Of a stretch of 64,000 nt of DNA, positions 7,852 through 16,165 are shown in pieces. The DNA comes from Pseudomonadota bacterium (GTDB lineage Bacteria; Pseudomonadota; Gammaproteobacteria; Steroidobacterales; Steroidobacteraceae), in assembly GCA_023433465.1 (NCBI GenBank), contig JAEZCR010000247.1:1-64000 (forward strand), in the 5' to 3' direction. The stretch's first letter is position 1; each line of letters begins with the position of its first letter. Below the pieces are notes generated by a model. That model saw only the letters and a list, made by a program, of their open reading frames with translations, did not search any database and had not been told where the DNA came from. Made by a program: the position numbers and the translations under genes.

Positions 7852-7885
7852 GGGGTCGGCCTGCTAGAATCCCGGCCCCTTTTTT
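7852..7885 (+). terminator. rho-independent terminator after the sigma factor operon
   Basis: GGGGTCGG (7852-7859) pairs with CCGGCCCC (7872-7879), with one G-T wobble, and is followed at once by six T residues (7880-7885). It lies 51 bp past the stop of the putative anti-sigma gene. The loop contains the likely -10 of the following gene, so terminator and promoter share sequence. Confidence 0.65.
7865..7870 (+). promoter_or_regulatory. putative -10 element (TAGAAT) for mdh
   Basis: TAGAAT lies about 40 bp upstream of the malate dehydrogenase ATG and inside the terminator loop. The gene has a GGAG ribosome binding site 10 nt before its start. No convincing -35 was found, so this is a weak call. 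Confidence 0.4.
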
Positions 7886-7908
7886 CAGGTCCGCTGGAGT
7901 CTGCGTCG

Positions 7909-8886
7909 ATGAAACCCGCCGTCAATGTCGCGATCACTGGGGCCGCCGGCCAGATCGGCTATGCCCTCGCATTCCGGGTTGCTTCCGGCCAGATGCTCGG
8001 CGCCGATACGCCGGTGAACCTGCACCTGCTCGAAGTCACGCCGGCGCTGCCGCAGCTCGCGGGCGTGGTGATGGAGCTCAATGACTGCGCGTTCCCGACG
8101 CTCAACAAGATCGTCGCGACGGACGATGCCAGGGTCGCGTTCAAAGACTGCCACGCGGCGCTGCTGGTCGGTGCGCGGCCCCGCGGTCCCGGAATGGAAC
8201 GCAAGGACCTGCTCATGGCGAACGCGCAGATCTTCTCCGCGCAGGGCAAGGCGATGAACGAGGTGGCGGACCGCAACATCCGCGTGCTCGTGGTCGGAAA
8301 CCCGGCCAACACCAACGCGATGATCGCGCGCGCGAACGCGAAGGACCTGAACCCGCGCAACTTCACCGCGATGACACGGCTCGATCACAACCGCGCGCTG
8401 TCGCAGCTCGCGGAGAAGACCGGCAGCCACGTGACCAAGATCCAGAAGATGCTCATCTGGGGCAATCACTCCTCGACGCAGTATCCCGATCTCAACTTCT
8501 GCCTCGTCGACGGCAAGCCGGCCCATTCGCTGGTCGACCGCAAGTGGTACGAGGAGACCTTCATCCCGACCGTGCAGCAGCGTGGCGCGGCGATCTTCTA
8601 GGCACGCGGCGCGTCGTCGGCCGCTTCCGCGGGCTCGGCGGCCATCGACCACATGCGCGACTGGCACCTCGGCACGTCCTCGGACAACTTCATCAGCATG
8701 GCCGTGCCCTCCGACGGCAGCTACGGCATCAAGGAAGGCGTCGTGTACTCGTACCCGGTGACCTGCGCCAACGGCGACTACAAGATCGTGCAGGGCCTCG
8801 CGATCGACGATTTCTCGCGCCACCGCATGGATGCGACGGACAAGGAGCTGCGCGAAGAACGCGACGGCGTGCGCGAGCTGATCTGA
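7909..8886 (+). pseudogene. mdh: malate dehydrogenase interrupted by in-frame TAG at codon 231
   Basis: The full frame of 325 sense codons encodes a proteobacterial NAD-dependent malate dehydrogenase, the TCA enzyme converting malate to oxaloacetate. Visible are the nucleotide-binding loop [12 protein letters not shown], the active-site loop [17 protein letters not shown], and the catalytic His in WGNHSST. At 8599-8601 the frame carries TAG, yet the same frame continues with [17 protein letters not shown] and the conserved C-terminus to 8886. The family normally reads IIKARGASS there; the sequence reads IF-stop-ARGASS, consistent with two A-to-T changes. Everything else looks intact. It may be a recent null allele, a sequencing error, or readthrough. 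If translation stops at TAG the product is 230 aa. Confidence 0.85.
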
Positions 8887-8891
8887 TCTGA

Positions 8892-9071
8892 TCACCAGAA
8901 CCAGCTAACTACCGTGACCGCGCGGGATCGGCCGCTGCCGCAGCCGCAATCCCAGGCCGCGTCGCGCGCCGGCACGAGGCGCGCGAGCCACGCGAACAGT
9001 TCGGGTGGATAGCCCGGACGGAAGCTCGCGTACTCGCGCGCCACGGTCGTGAAGTGGCTGGCGGTGCTCAT
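8892..9071 (-). pseudogene. truncated class I SAM-dependent methyltransferase (59 aa remnant)
   Basis: Translated by hand: MSTASHFTTVAREYASFRPGY, then PPELFAWLARLVP, then WDCGCGSGRSRAVT and a stop. This is the beginning of a SAM methyltransferase of the type MSxxHFxxVAxxYAxFRPxYP, including the motif I region (DCGCGSG). It stops where the Rossmann core should continue; full proteins are about 250 aa. The remainder is not downstream, because that DNA is the end of mdh. It is therefore a 3'-truncated remnant, convergent with mdh, and may not be expressed. Confidence 0.65.
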
Positions 9072-9081
9072 GACCTCCGTT

Positions 9082-9519
9082 TTACGCCTGCTGCGCGGAC
9101 GACTGAAGGCTCGCGCGGCTCACGCGGGTGGTCGCCCGCGCCGCAAAAGCCTGCAGCGCGACGGCCACGGACACCACGATCAGGAACAGCGGATATTCCC
9201 AGCCGCCATCGGTGTTGCTGAACACCCAGCCATTACCCGCGTGCGCCCAGAGCGCTCCCCCGAGGATCGGGATCAGCGCCAGCGATACCCAGCCGGTCGC
9301 CACGTTGGCGAGGAGCAATACACCGCCCACGGTTTCCGCGGCGAACACCACGTAGGCGAGCGCGCCCGGCAGGCCGATCGACTCGAAGTATCCGGCCGTG
9401 CCGGCAAGCCCGTAGACGAACAACTTCAGCACGACGCTGTGCGCGATGAACATGACACCCAGCGACACGCGCAGCAGCGCCGCGGCGGCGTTGTTTCCGC
9501 TCTCCAGCAATCTCGACAT
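9082..9519 (-). CDS. DoxX family membrane protein
   Basis: 145 aa with four hydrophobic helices. The start MSRLLESGNNAAAALLRVSLGVMFIAHS and the GxxxYFESIGLPG motif are typical of the DoxX/YphA family. A GGGAG ribosome binding site precedes the ATG at 9519. The gene is divergent from the LysR regulator starting at 9603, 83 bp away, and such regulators commonly control the divergent gene. DoxX-like proteins are linked to redox and thiol stress, but no substrate can be read from sequence. Confidence 0.9.
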   Translation of the reverse strand: MSRLLESGNNAAAALLRVSLGVMFIAHSVVLKLFVYGLAGTAGYFESIGLPGALAYVVFAAETVGGVLLLANVATGWVSLALIPILGGALWAHAGNGWVFSNTDGGWEYPLFLIVVSVAVALQAFAARATTRVSRASLQSSAQQA

Positions 9520-9579
9520 GTAAATCTCCCGTTGTGTTGAGGAGCGCCATTCTCGAGTGGCACGATTGCAAACACATTG

Positions 9580-9589
9580 GCCGATCGGC
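9580..9589. promoter_or_regulatory. palindrome in the DoxX/LysR divergent promoter region
   Basis: GCCGATCGGC is a perfect 10-bp palindrome in the 83-bp divergent region. It is flanked by TT and AA that extend the symmetry with one mismatch. A directly repeated TTGCA/TGCAAAC pattern surrounds it (9566-9573 and 9608-9615). It is a plausible LysR-type binding site; inferred only from position. Confidence 0.35.
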
Positions 9590-9602
9590 AAAGTTGGCTT
9601 GC

Positions 9603-10508
9603 ATGACTGCAAACAGCTCCGCGCTGACCTTCACCGACCTGCCGCTCATCCTCGCCCTGGCCCGCGAGCGCACGCTGGCCGGCGCGGCCGAGCGGCTCGA
9701 CATCGACCTGTCGACGGTCTTCCGGCGACTGAACGCGCTGGAGAAGCGCTTGAACGTGCGGCTCTTCGACCGTTCGCCGCGCGGCTACCAGCTCACCGCG
9801 GCCGGAGAACGGGCCGCGGCCGCGGCCGAGCGCGTCGAGACCGAACTACTGTCGGTGGACCGCGAGATCGGCGGCCGCGACCAGCAGCTTTCGGGCGTGC
9901 TGCGCGTCACCGCCTCCGAGACGTTGTCGCACGCGGTGCTGCCGCGTCTGTTCGCGCGTTTCCACGAGGTACATCCGCGCATCCAGCTCATCCTCACCAT
10001 CGACAACCGCATGCTCGACCTCGGGCGGCGCGAGGCGGACGTCGCGTTGCGAGTGCGGCGGCCGACGGATCCAGCGCTCTTCGGCCGCCGCCTCACGGGA
10101 ATCGCCTGGGCGTTCTACGGACCCGAGTCGATGAGCGCCAACCTGCGGCGCGAAGGGCGTGGCTTCGGTTTCTCCCGTGTCGCGGTCATCGGCTGGGACG
10201 AACCGGCGCTGATCGTCGCGAGCGAATGGATCGCCGCGCACGTCCCTGAAGAACGCATCGCCTATCGCAGCAACAGCCTCGTCAACCAGCTCATGGCCGT
10301 GCGCGCAGGGGTCGGCGTCGCGCTGTTGCCCTGCTACCTCGCGGACCGCGACGACGCCGTCCGGCGGATCTCGCCGGTGCTGCCGGACCTCGCGAGCGAG
10401 CTGTGGATCGTCACCCACAAGGACCTGCGCAACACGGCGCGCATCCGCGCGTTCCTGGCCGTGATCGGGGACGCAATCGTCGAGGAACGGCGCGCCTTCG
10501 AGGGCTAG
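9603..10508 (+). CDS. LysR family transcriptional regulator
   Basis: 301 aa with an N-terminal winged helix-turn-helix (FTDLPLILALARERTLAGAAERL, TVFRRLNALEKRLNVRLFDRSPRGYQLTAAG) and a periplasmic-binding-protein-like effector domain (about 95-295). The start MTANSS at 9603 is preferred because it directly precedes the HTH; extending upstream would enter the divergent promoter. The likely target is the divergent DoxX gene. The effector is unknown. Confidence 0.93.
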   Translation: MTANSSALTFTDLPLILALARERTLAGAAERLDIDLSTVFRRLNALEKRLNVRLFDRSPRGYQLTAAGERAAAAAERVETELLSVDREIGGRDQQLSGVLRVTASETLSHAVLPRLFARFHEVHPRIQLILTIDNRMLDLGRREADVALRVRRPTDPALFGRRLTGIAWAFYGPESMSANLRREGRGFGFSRVAVIGWDEPALIVASEWIAAHVPEERIAYRSNSLVNQLMAVRAGVGVALLPCYLADRDDAVRRISPVLPDLASELWIVTHKDLRNTARIRAFLAVIGDAIVEERRAFEG

Positions 10509-10526
10509 TCCTGACGAAAAGGACTA
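10506..10526. promoter_or_regulatory. inverted repeat overlapping putative fadE -10 (TATAGT)
   Basis: TAGTCCT (10506-10512) and AGGACTA (10520-10526) form a perfect 7-bp inverted repeat with a 7-nt loop. The left arm begins at the LysR stop codon. The right arm overlaps TATAGT (10525-10530), a plausible -10 about 30 bp before the FadE start. It could act as an operator or a weak terminator. It is not the GAAAC-N4-GTTTC motif of PsrA. Confidence 0.4.
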
Positions 10527-10559
10527 TAGTTTCGGCATCGAGAAACGAGGGCTTTCCCC

Positions 10560-13112
10560 ATGTTCGGCGCAGTCCTGGTAATACTTTTCCTGATCGCCGC
10601 CGCCGCCTACGTTGCGCAGGTCGGAACGGGGTTCACCCTGATCTTCATCGGCGCGGTCGTGTTCATGGCCTACAAACGACTGCCGCTCATCGCGTTCACC
10701 GTCGTCTTCACGCTGCTGCTCGCGGGGTACACCTTCATCGCACCGCCGGCCGGGATCTGGAAAGGTTTCCTGTGGGTCCTGCTCGCGGCATTGTGGCTGT
10801 TCAACGTGCGCCCGCTGCGCAAGGCCGTGATCACGCGCCCGTTCATGAAGGCGTACATGCGCATGCTGCCGTCGATGTCGCAGACCGAAAAGGAAGCGCT
10901 CGAGGCGGGCACCGTGTGGTGGGACGGCGAGCTGTTCACCGGCAAGCCGCGTTTCGAGAAGTTGTTAGCCGCCAAGGCGCCGCAGCTCACGGCCGAGGAG
11001 CAGGCATTCATCGACGGCCCGTGCGAAGAGTTGTGCCGCATGTTCGACGACTGGGACATCACCCACCGGCGCGCGGACATGCCCAGACACGTGTGGGATT
11101 TCCTCAAGCAGAAAGGCTTCTTCGCGATGATCATCCCGAAGAAGTACGGCGGCCTCGAGTTCTCCGCGTACGCGCACTCGTGCGTGCTCGTGAAACTGGC
11201 GAGCCGCTCGGGCCTGCTGGCCGCCACGACCGCCGTTCCGAACTCGCTCGGCCCGGCCGAGTTGCTCAATCACTACGGCACCGAAGAGCAGAAGAACCAC
11301 TACCTGCCGCGACTCGCGCGGGGTGAAGAGGTCCCCTGCTTCGCGCTGACGCATCCGCGCGCCGGCTCCGACGCGGCGTCGCTGCCGGACACGGGCATCG
11401 TCTGTCGCGGCATGTACCAGGGCAAGGAGATCGTCGGCCTCCGGCTCAACTTCTCGAAGCGCTACATCACCCTCGCGCCGATCGCGACGGTGGTCGGTCT
11501 CGCGTTCCGGCTCTACGACCCGGACAAGTTGTTAGGCGGCGACAAGGTCGACTACGGCATCACCTGCGCGCTGATCCCGCGCAACACGCCGGGCCTCGCC
11601 ATCGGCCGCCGGCACTTCCCGCTCAACGTACCGTTCCAGAACGGTCCGCTCTCGGGCAAGGACGTGTTCGTTCCGCTCGACACGATCATCGGTGGGCCTG
11701 CGATGGCGGGACAGGGCTGGCGCATGCTCGTCGAGCAGCTCTCGGTGGGCCGCTGCATCTCGCTGCCTTCCAACACGACGGGCGGCGCGAAACTCGGCGT
11801 GTTCTCATCGGGCGCGTACGCGCGCATCCGCCGCCAGTTCAACATGCCGGTGGGCAGGTTCGAAGGCGTCGAGGCCGTGCTCGCACGCATGGTCGGCTAC
11901 ACGTACACCATGGACGCGGCGCGTTCGGTGACCGCGGGCGCGATCGACGGCGGCGAGAAGCCTTCGGTGCCGTCCGCGATGCTCAAATACCACGTGACCG
12001 AGATGGGCCGGCAGGTCGCGAACGACGCGATGGACGTGCATGGCGGCAAGGGCATCCAGCTGGGACCGCGCAACTATCTGGGCCGTAACTACCAGGTCGT
12101 GCCCGTCGCGATCACGGTCGAAGGCGCGAACATCCTCACGCGTTCGCTCATCATTTTCGGCCAGGGCGCGGTGCGCTGCCATCCATTCGTGCTCAAGGAG
12201 ATGAACGCCGCGCGTAATCCCGACCGCGCGCAAGGCGTCGACGATTTCGACCGCGCGCTGTTCGGCCACGTCGGCTTCACGATCAGCAACGCGGTTCGTT
12301 CGTTCGTCATGGCGCTGACGCACGCGCGCTTCACGCGCGTGCCCGAGGTCGGCGACACCCGGCGTTACTACCAGCACATCGTGCGCTTCTCCGCGTCGTT
12401 CGCGTTCGCCGTCGACGTCGCGATGCTCACGCTCGGCGGCTATCTCAAGAAGAAGGAAAACCTCTCGGCGCGCCTCGGCGACGTGTTGTCCGCGATGTAT
12501 CTCGCGTCCATGGTGCTCAAGCACCACGAGAACCAGGGTCGTCCGGCCGAGGACCTGCCGATCGTGGAATGGACCTGCCGCAACCTGCTCTACAAGGCGC
12601 AGGAGCAGCTGCACGATTTCCTGCGCAATTTCCCGAACCGCTTCCTCGCCGGGATCATGCGTATCGCGATCTTCCCAGGTGGCCGCGCCTATTCGGCGCC
12701 GAGCGATCGCCTCGGCCGCAAGCTCGCGGACGCGATCCTCACGGTGAGCGATGTGCGCGACCGGCTCTGCAAATTCGTCTATCGCACGCACGAGCCGGGC
12801 AACCCGCTCGGCCTGCTCGACGAGGCGCTGATCATGTCGCAGACGGCGGAGCCTATTGAGAAACGCATCCGCGTGGAAGGCGTGAAGACCGGCAAGGTCA
12901 TCGCGCTCGACGTGCCAGGACAGATCACGCAGTCGCTCGCCGCCGGCATCATTTCCGAGACCGAGGCCGCGATGCTGCGCGAGTACGACCGCAAGGTCAT
13001 GGAGCTGATCAGCGTCGACGATTTCGATTCGCGCGAGTTGGCCGCGGGCGTACAAGCCGACACGGAAGTGCAACCCCGTCCATCGCCCGTCAGCGGTATT
13101 CACGTCGCCTGA
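10560..13112 (+). CDS. fadE: acyl-CoA dehydrogenase FadE (long form, DUF1974)
   Basis: 850 aa, matching the long FadE enzymes (about 815 aa in E. coli). Two to three N-terminal membrane helices (residues 1-80) precede the dehydrogenase core, which includes the FAD/substrate motifs CFALTHPRAGSDAASLPD and RCISLPSNTTGG. A long C-terminal DUF1974 region (about 500-800) follows. It catalyses the first step of fatty acid beta-oxidation, making trans-2-enoyl-CoA, at the inner membrane. GAGGG precedes the ATG. No other fad gene lies in the window. Confidence 0.95.
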   Translation: MFGAVLVILFLIAAAAYVAQVGTGFTLIFIGAVVFMAYKRLPLIAFTVVFTLLLAGYTFIAPPAGIWKGFLWVLLAALWLFNVRPLRKAVITRPFMKAYMRMLPSMSQTEKEALEAGTVWWDGELFTGKPRFEKLLAAKAPQLTAEEQAFIDGPCEELCRMFDDWDITHRRADMPRHVWDFLKQKGFFAMIIPKKYGGLEFSAYAHSCVLVKLASRSGLLAATTAVPNSLGPAELLNHYGTEEQKNHYLPRLARGEEVPCFALTHPRAGSDAASLPDTGIVCRGMYQGKEIVGLRLNFSKRYITLAPIATVVGLAFRLYDPDKLLGGDKVDYGITCALIPRNTPGLAIGRRHFPLNVPFQNGPLSGKDVFVPLDTIIGGPAMAGQGWRMLVEQLSVGRCISLPSNTTGGAKLGVFSSGAYARIRRQFNMPVGRFEGVEAVLARMVGYTYTMDAARSVTAGAIDGGEKPSVPSAMLKYHVTEMGRQVANDAMDVHGGKGIQLGPRNYLGRNYQVVPVAITVEGANILTRSLIIFGQGAVRCHPFVLKEMNAARNPDRAQGVDDFDRALFGHVGFTISNAVRSFVMALTHARFTRVPEVGDTRRYYQHIVRFSASFAFAVDVAMLTLGGYLKKKENLSARLGDVLSAMYLASMVLKHHENQGRPAEDLPIVEWTCRNLLYKAQEQLHDFLRNFPNRFLAGIMRIAIFPGGRAYSAPSDRLGRKLADAILTVSDVRDRLCKFVYRTHEPGNPLGLLDEALIMSQTAEPIEKRIRVEGVKTGKVIALDVPGQITQSLAAGIISETEAAMLREYDRKVMELISVDDFDSRELAAGVQADTEVQPRPSPVSGIHVA

Positions 13113-13122
13113 CGTCCGCTGC

Positions 13123-14241
13123 GTGAACGAGCCGCTCGCGCCCGTCGTCAGCTCCCCGGCCGTGTCCGGTTCCGTGGCGGTCACCGCCGAACCGGCCGCG
13201 CCCGTGGTGCCCGCGCCGCCATCGCCCGCGCGCGGCTGTCTGAACTGTGGCGCGCCGCTCGACGGCGAATACTGCGCCGCGTGCGGGCAGCGTCATGAGC
13301 CGCACGTGCAGTCGCTCGGGCACTTCGCGTCCGAGGCCTTCGAAAGCGTCACGCACGCCGATTCGCGCCTGTGGCGCACCATCGGCTATCTACTGATCCG
13401 TCCGGGATTCCTCACGCGCGAGTTCTTCGACGGGCGCCGCGCCCGCTACCTGCCGCCGTTCCGGCTGTACCTTGTCATCAGCGTTCTGTTCTTCGTGGTC
13501 ACCGGACTCGCGGGGCACGGAAAAGTCGAGCTCCCGGACGAAGGCGAGATCACGCCCGCGGGTATCGCGGCCCTGAGGGAGTCGGCCGACAAGCTCGAGG
13601 CGGATCTGCCGAATACACCGGGAATAGCGCAAGCCGCGGCCGAAATGCGCCGCAAGGCGGCGGCGCAGAAGGCCCTGCTCGAAGGCCGAGCGGATCCTTC
13701 AGCCACGCCCGGTGAAGAGCCGAAAGCGGATTCGAAGGTCAGCCTGGGCATGTGCGCCGATGCCCAGCAGCCGCCCGGCCCGGATGCCAGCTGGGCGAAG
13801 CGGGCGTTTTTCGGCTTCTGCCAGAAGGCCGGTAATCTGCGGGGCGAAGACCTGAGCAACGCGATCGTGCACAACCTCCCGCGCGCGATGTTCGTGTTCC
13901 TCCCGCTGCTCGCCGCCTTCATGAAATTGCTGTACTGGCGGCCCAAGCGCCATTACGTCGAGCATCTGCTGCTCCTGGTGCACAACCACGCCTTCATTTT
14001 CCTGGCCATGATGATCCTGGTCGTCGTGCTGAAGATCCCGGTCATCGGCGAGCGCCTGGGATTGCTGGAAGCGGCCACCTGGCTCTACGTGATCTATTAC
14101 ATCTTCCGTGCCATGCGCGTGTACTACGGACAGTCGCGCGCGAAGACTTTCGGCAAGTACGCGATTCTCGGTGTCGTTTATTTCGGCTTCGCCATGATCG
14201 TGCTGGCGGGCACGGCCATCTACAGCGCATTGACGTTATAG
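13123..14241 (+). CDS. DUF3667 domain membrane protein with N-terminal zinc ribbon
   Basis: 372 aa starting at a GTG 10 bp after fadE. A Pro/Ala-rich start leads to a zinc-ribbon CLNCGAPLDGEYCAACGQ (two CxxC pairs) and then the DUF3667 core (FESVTHADSRLWRTIGYLL, RPGFLTREFFDGRRARYLPPFRLYL). Membrane helices occur around residue 117 and in the C-terminal half. A hydrophilic Ala/Lys-rich loop lies between. The close spacing suggests co-transcription with fadE. The biochemical role of DUF3667 proteins is not established. Confidence 0.85.
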   Translation: MNEPLAPVVSSPAVSGSVAVTAEPAAPVVPAPPSPARGCLNCGAPLDGEYCAACGQRHEPHVQSLGHFASEAFESVTHADSRLWRTIGYLLIRPGFLTREFFDGRRARYLPPFRLYLVISVLFFVVTGLAGHGKVELPDEGEITPAGIAALRESADKLEADLPNTPGIAQAAAEMRRKAAAQKALLEGRADPSATPGEEPKADSKVSLGMCADAQQPPGPDASWAKRAFFGFCQKAGNLRGEDLSNAIVHNLPRAMFVFLPLLAAFMKLLYWRPKRHYVEHLLLLVHNHAFIFLAMMILVVVLKIPVIGERLGLLEAATWLYVIYYIFRAMRVYYGQSRAKTFGKYAILGVVYFGFAMIVLAGTAIYSALTL

Positions 14242-14327
14242 CGGCCGATGGTGGGGCGCCCCGGAAATGTTGCGCGCGCGGCCGCGCCGGACGTAACTTG
14301 CCGCTTCCGAAAAAGAAGGAATCATTC

Positions 14328-14765
14328 ATGAATCGCCACTTCGTCTCTCTAGCCGGCATCGCCGCCTTGTCGGCCACGCTCGTCTTCGCGACATCCGCGA
14401 CCGCGCGCGAACCCTCCACCGCCGGAGCCGAGGTCTACATCATCTCGCCGAAGGACGGCGCCAAGGTCACGAGCCCGGTGACGGTGGTGTTCGGTCTCAA
14501 GGGCATGGGCATCGCGCCGGCGGGGGTCAAGATGGATGGCACCGGCCACCATCACTTGCTCATCGACAGCGATCCGCCGGCCGAGCTTTCGCAACCGCTG
14601 CCCGCGAACGAGAAGACGGTCCATTTCGGCAAGGGCCAGACCGAGACCACGGTGACGCTGCCGCCCGGCAAACACACGCTGCAGCTCGTGCTCGGCGATT
14701 TCCTGCACGTGCCGCACGACCCGGCGGTGGTCTCGAAGAAGATCACCATCGAAGTGACGAAGTAA
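14328..14765 (+). CDS. DUF4399 domain exported protein
   Basis: 145 aa with a signal peptide (MNRHFVSLAGIAALSATLVFA, cleavage near ATA-REP) and a small domain containing EVYIISPKDGAKVTSPVTVVFGL, HHHLLIDSD, and the ending TLQLVLGDFLHVPHDP. These are the conserved features of DUF4399. The His triplet could bind metal, but this is not shown. The ATG at 14328 is preferred over an ATG 30 bp upstream because AAGGA lies 9 nt before it and the signal peptide then starts correctly. Periplasmic; function unknown. Confidence 0.85.
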   Translation: MNRHFVSLAGIAALSATLVFATSATAREPSTAGAEVYIISPKDGAKVTSPVTVVFGLKGMGIAPAGVKMDGTGHHHLLIDSDPPAELSQPLPANEKTVHFGKGQTETTVTLPPGKHTLQLVLGDFLHVPHDPAVVSKKITIEVTK

Positions 14766-14805
14766 CGGACGAGCGTCCGCGCGCGAGAGGGAGTAAAAGG
14801 CCCAC

Positions 14806-16068
14806 ATGACCGCCGCGCGCGCCATCCTGCACGTCGACATGGACGCGTTCTACGCTTCCGTCGAGCAGCGCGACCGGCCCGAGCTGCGCGGGCAGCCGCT
14901 CATCGTGGGCGGCACCGCCAATCGCGGCGTGGTCGCGGCGGCGAGCTACGAGGTCCGCAAGTTCGGCGTGCGATCGGCGATGCCGATCCGCGAGGCGCTG
15001 CGCCGCTGTCCACATGCGATCTGCGTGCCGCCGCGCATGTCCGTGTACCGCGATGTGTCGCACCAGGTGTTCGGCGTGTTTCACGAGTACACGCCGGTGG
15101 TCGAGGGACTCTCGCTCGACGAGGCCTATCTCGACGTGACCGCGAGCCTCGCGCTCAAGGGCGACGCGGTCACCATCGCGCGCGGCATCAAGCAGAAGAT
15201 CCGCGAGGTCACGCAGCTCGGCGCCTCGGTCGGCGTCGCGCCCAACAAACTGGTCGCGAAGATCGCCTCCGATCTCGAGAAGCCCGACGGCCTCACCGTG
15301 GTCACGCAGGAAAACATGCATGCCCGGCTCGATCCGCTCTCGGTACGCCGCCTGCCCGGCCTCGGGCGGAAGTTAGGCGAGCGCGTCGAGGCCGCGGGCA
15401 TCGCGACGCTCGGCGAGCTGCGGCGCGCGCCGGACTCCGTGTTGTGGCCGATCTTCGGCCGCGATTCGCAGCGCATGCGCGATCGCGCCTCCGGCATCGA
15501 CGAGCGGCCCGTCATGGCGGAGTGGGACGAGAAGTCGATCAGCGCCGAGGAGACGTTCTCGAGCGATCTCGCCGATCCCGCGCGCGTGCAGGCCGAGGTG
15601 CTCAGGCTCGCCGATCGCGCCGCGGCGCGCATGCGGGCGCAGAACCTCGCGACCGGTTGCGTGCAGGTGAAGATCCGGCGCGCGGATTTCACGACGTTCA
15701 CGCGGCAGAAGCGTTTCGAGCCCTCGACCACCGATTCGCGCACCATCGCGAAGATCGCCGCCGAGTTGCTCGCCGACTGGCTCGCGGAGCAGCCGCGCGC
15801 GCGGGTGCGGTTGTTAGGCGTAGGCGTGAACCATCTGCACGCGGCCGACCAGATGGACCTGTTCGCCGCGCCGGCGGCCTCGCCCACCGCGACCGCGCTG
15901 GACAGCGCCGTGGACCTGATCCGCGAACGCTTCGGTACCTTGGCCGTCCGCCGAGGCAGCGCGCTGCCGGTCGCCCGGGGGGCCGAGGAAAGCGGGGAAG
16001 ACATGTCCGAGCAGGCCCCGGGCCGGCGCCGCCGCGGCGCCGCGTCGCCATCTACCGACCGGCGCTGA
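14806..16068 (+). CDS. dinB: DNA polymerase IV
   Basis: 420-aa Y-family polymerase. The catalytic motifs DMDAFYASVEQRD and LSLDEAYLDVT carry the metal-binding acidic residues. A HhH region (RRLPGLGRKLGERVEAAGI) and a C-terminal little finger domain follow. It performs error-prone translesion synthesis. The C-terminus lacks an obvious beta-clamp QLxLF motif; ADQMDLFAA (about 347-355) is a plausible degenerate one. I saw no LexA box upstream. Confidence 0.95.
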   Translation: MTAARAILHVDMDAFYASVEQRDRPELRGQPLIVGGTANRGVVAAASYEVRKFGVRSAMPIREALRRCPHAICVPPRMSVYRDVSHQVFGVFHEYTPVVEGLSLDEAYLDVTASLALKGDAVTIARGIKQKIREVTQLGASVGVAPNKLVAKIASDLEKPDGLTVVTQENMHARLDPLSVRRLPGLGRKLGERVEAAGIATLGELRRAPDSVLWPIFGRDSQRMRDRASGIDERPVMAEWDEKSISAEETFSSDLADPARVQAEVLRLADRAAARMRAQNLATGCVQVKIRRADFTTFTRQKRFEPSTTDSRTIAKIAAELLADWLAEQPRARVRLLGVGVNHLHAADQMDLFAAPAASPTATALDSAVDLIRERFGTLAVRRGSALPVARGAEESGEDMSEQAPGRRRRGAASPSTDRR

Positions 16069-16165
16069 ATCTCTCATTTTTCGCTGATTTCCCGGGGCCA
16101 AAAGCCCGTGTAATACTGCCCGCCCGTTAACCTTCGCGGCACCTCCAGAACAGACCGCACACCCC

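Noticed and set aside
14766..14805. SOS (LexA) box before dinB
   Set aside because: No CTG-N10-CAG-like palindrome was found in the 40 bp before the start.
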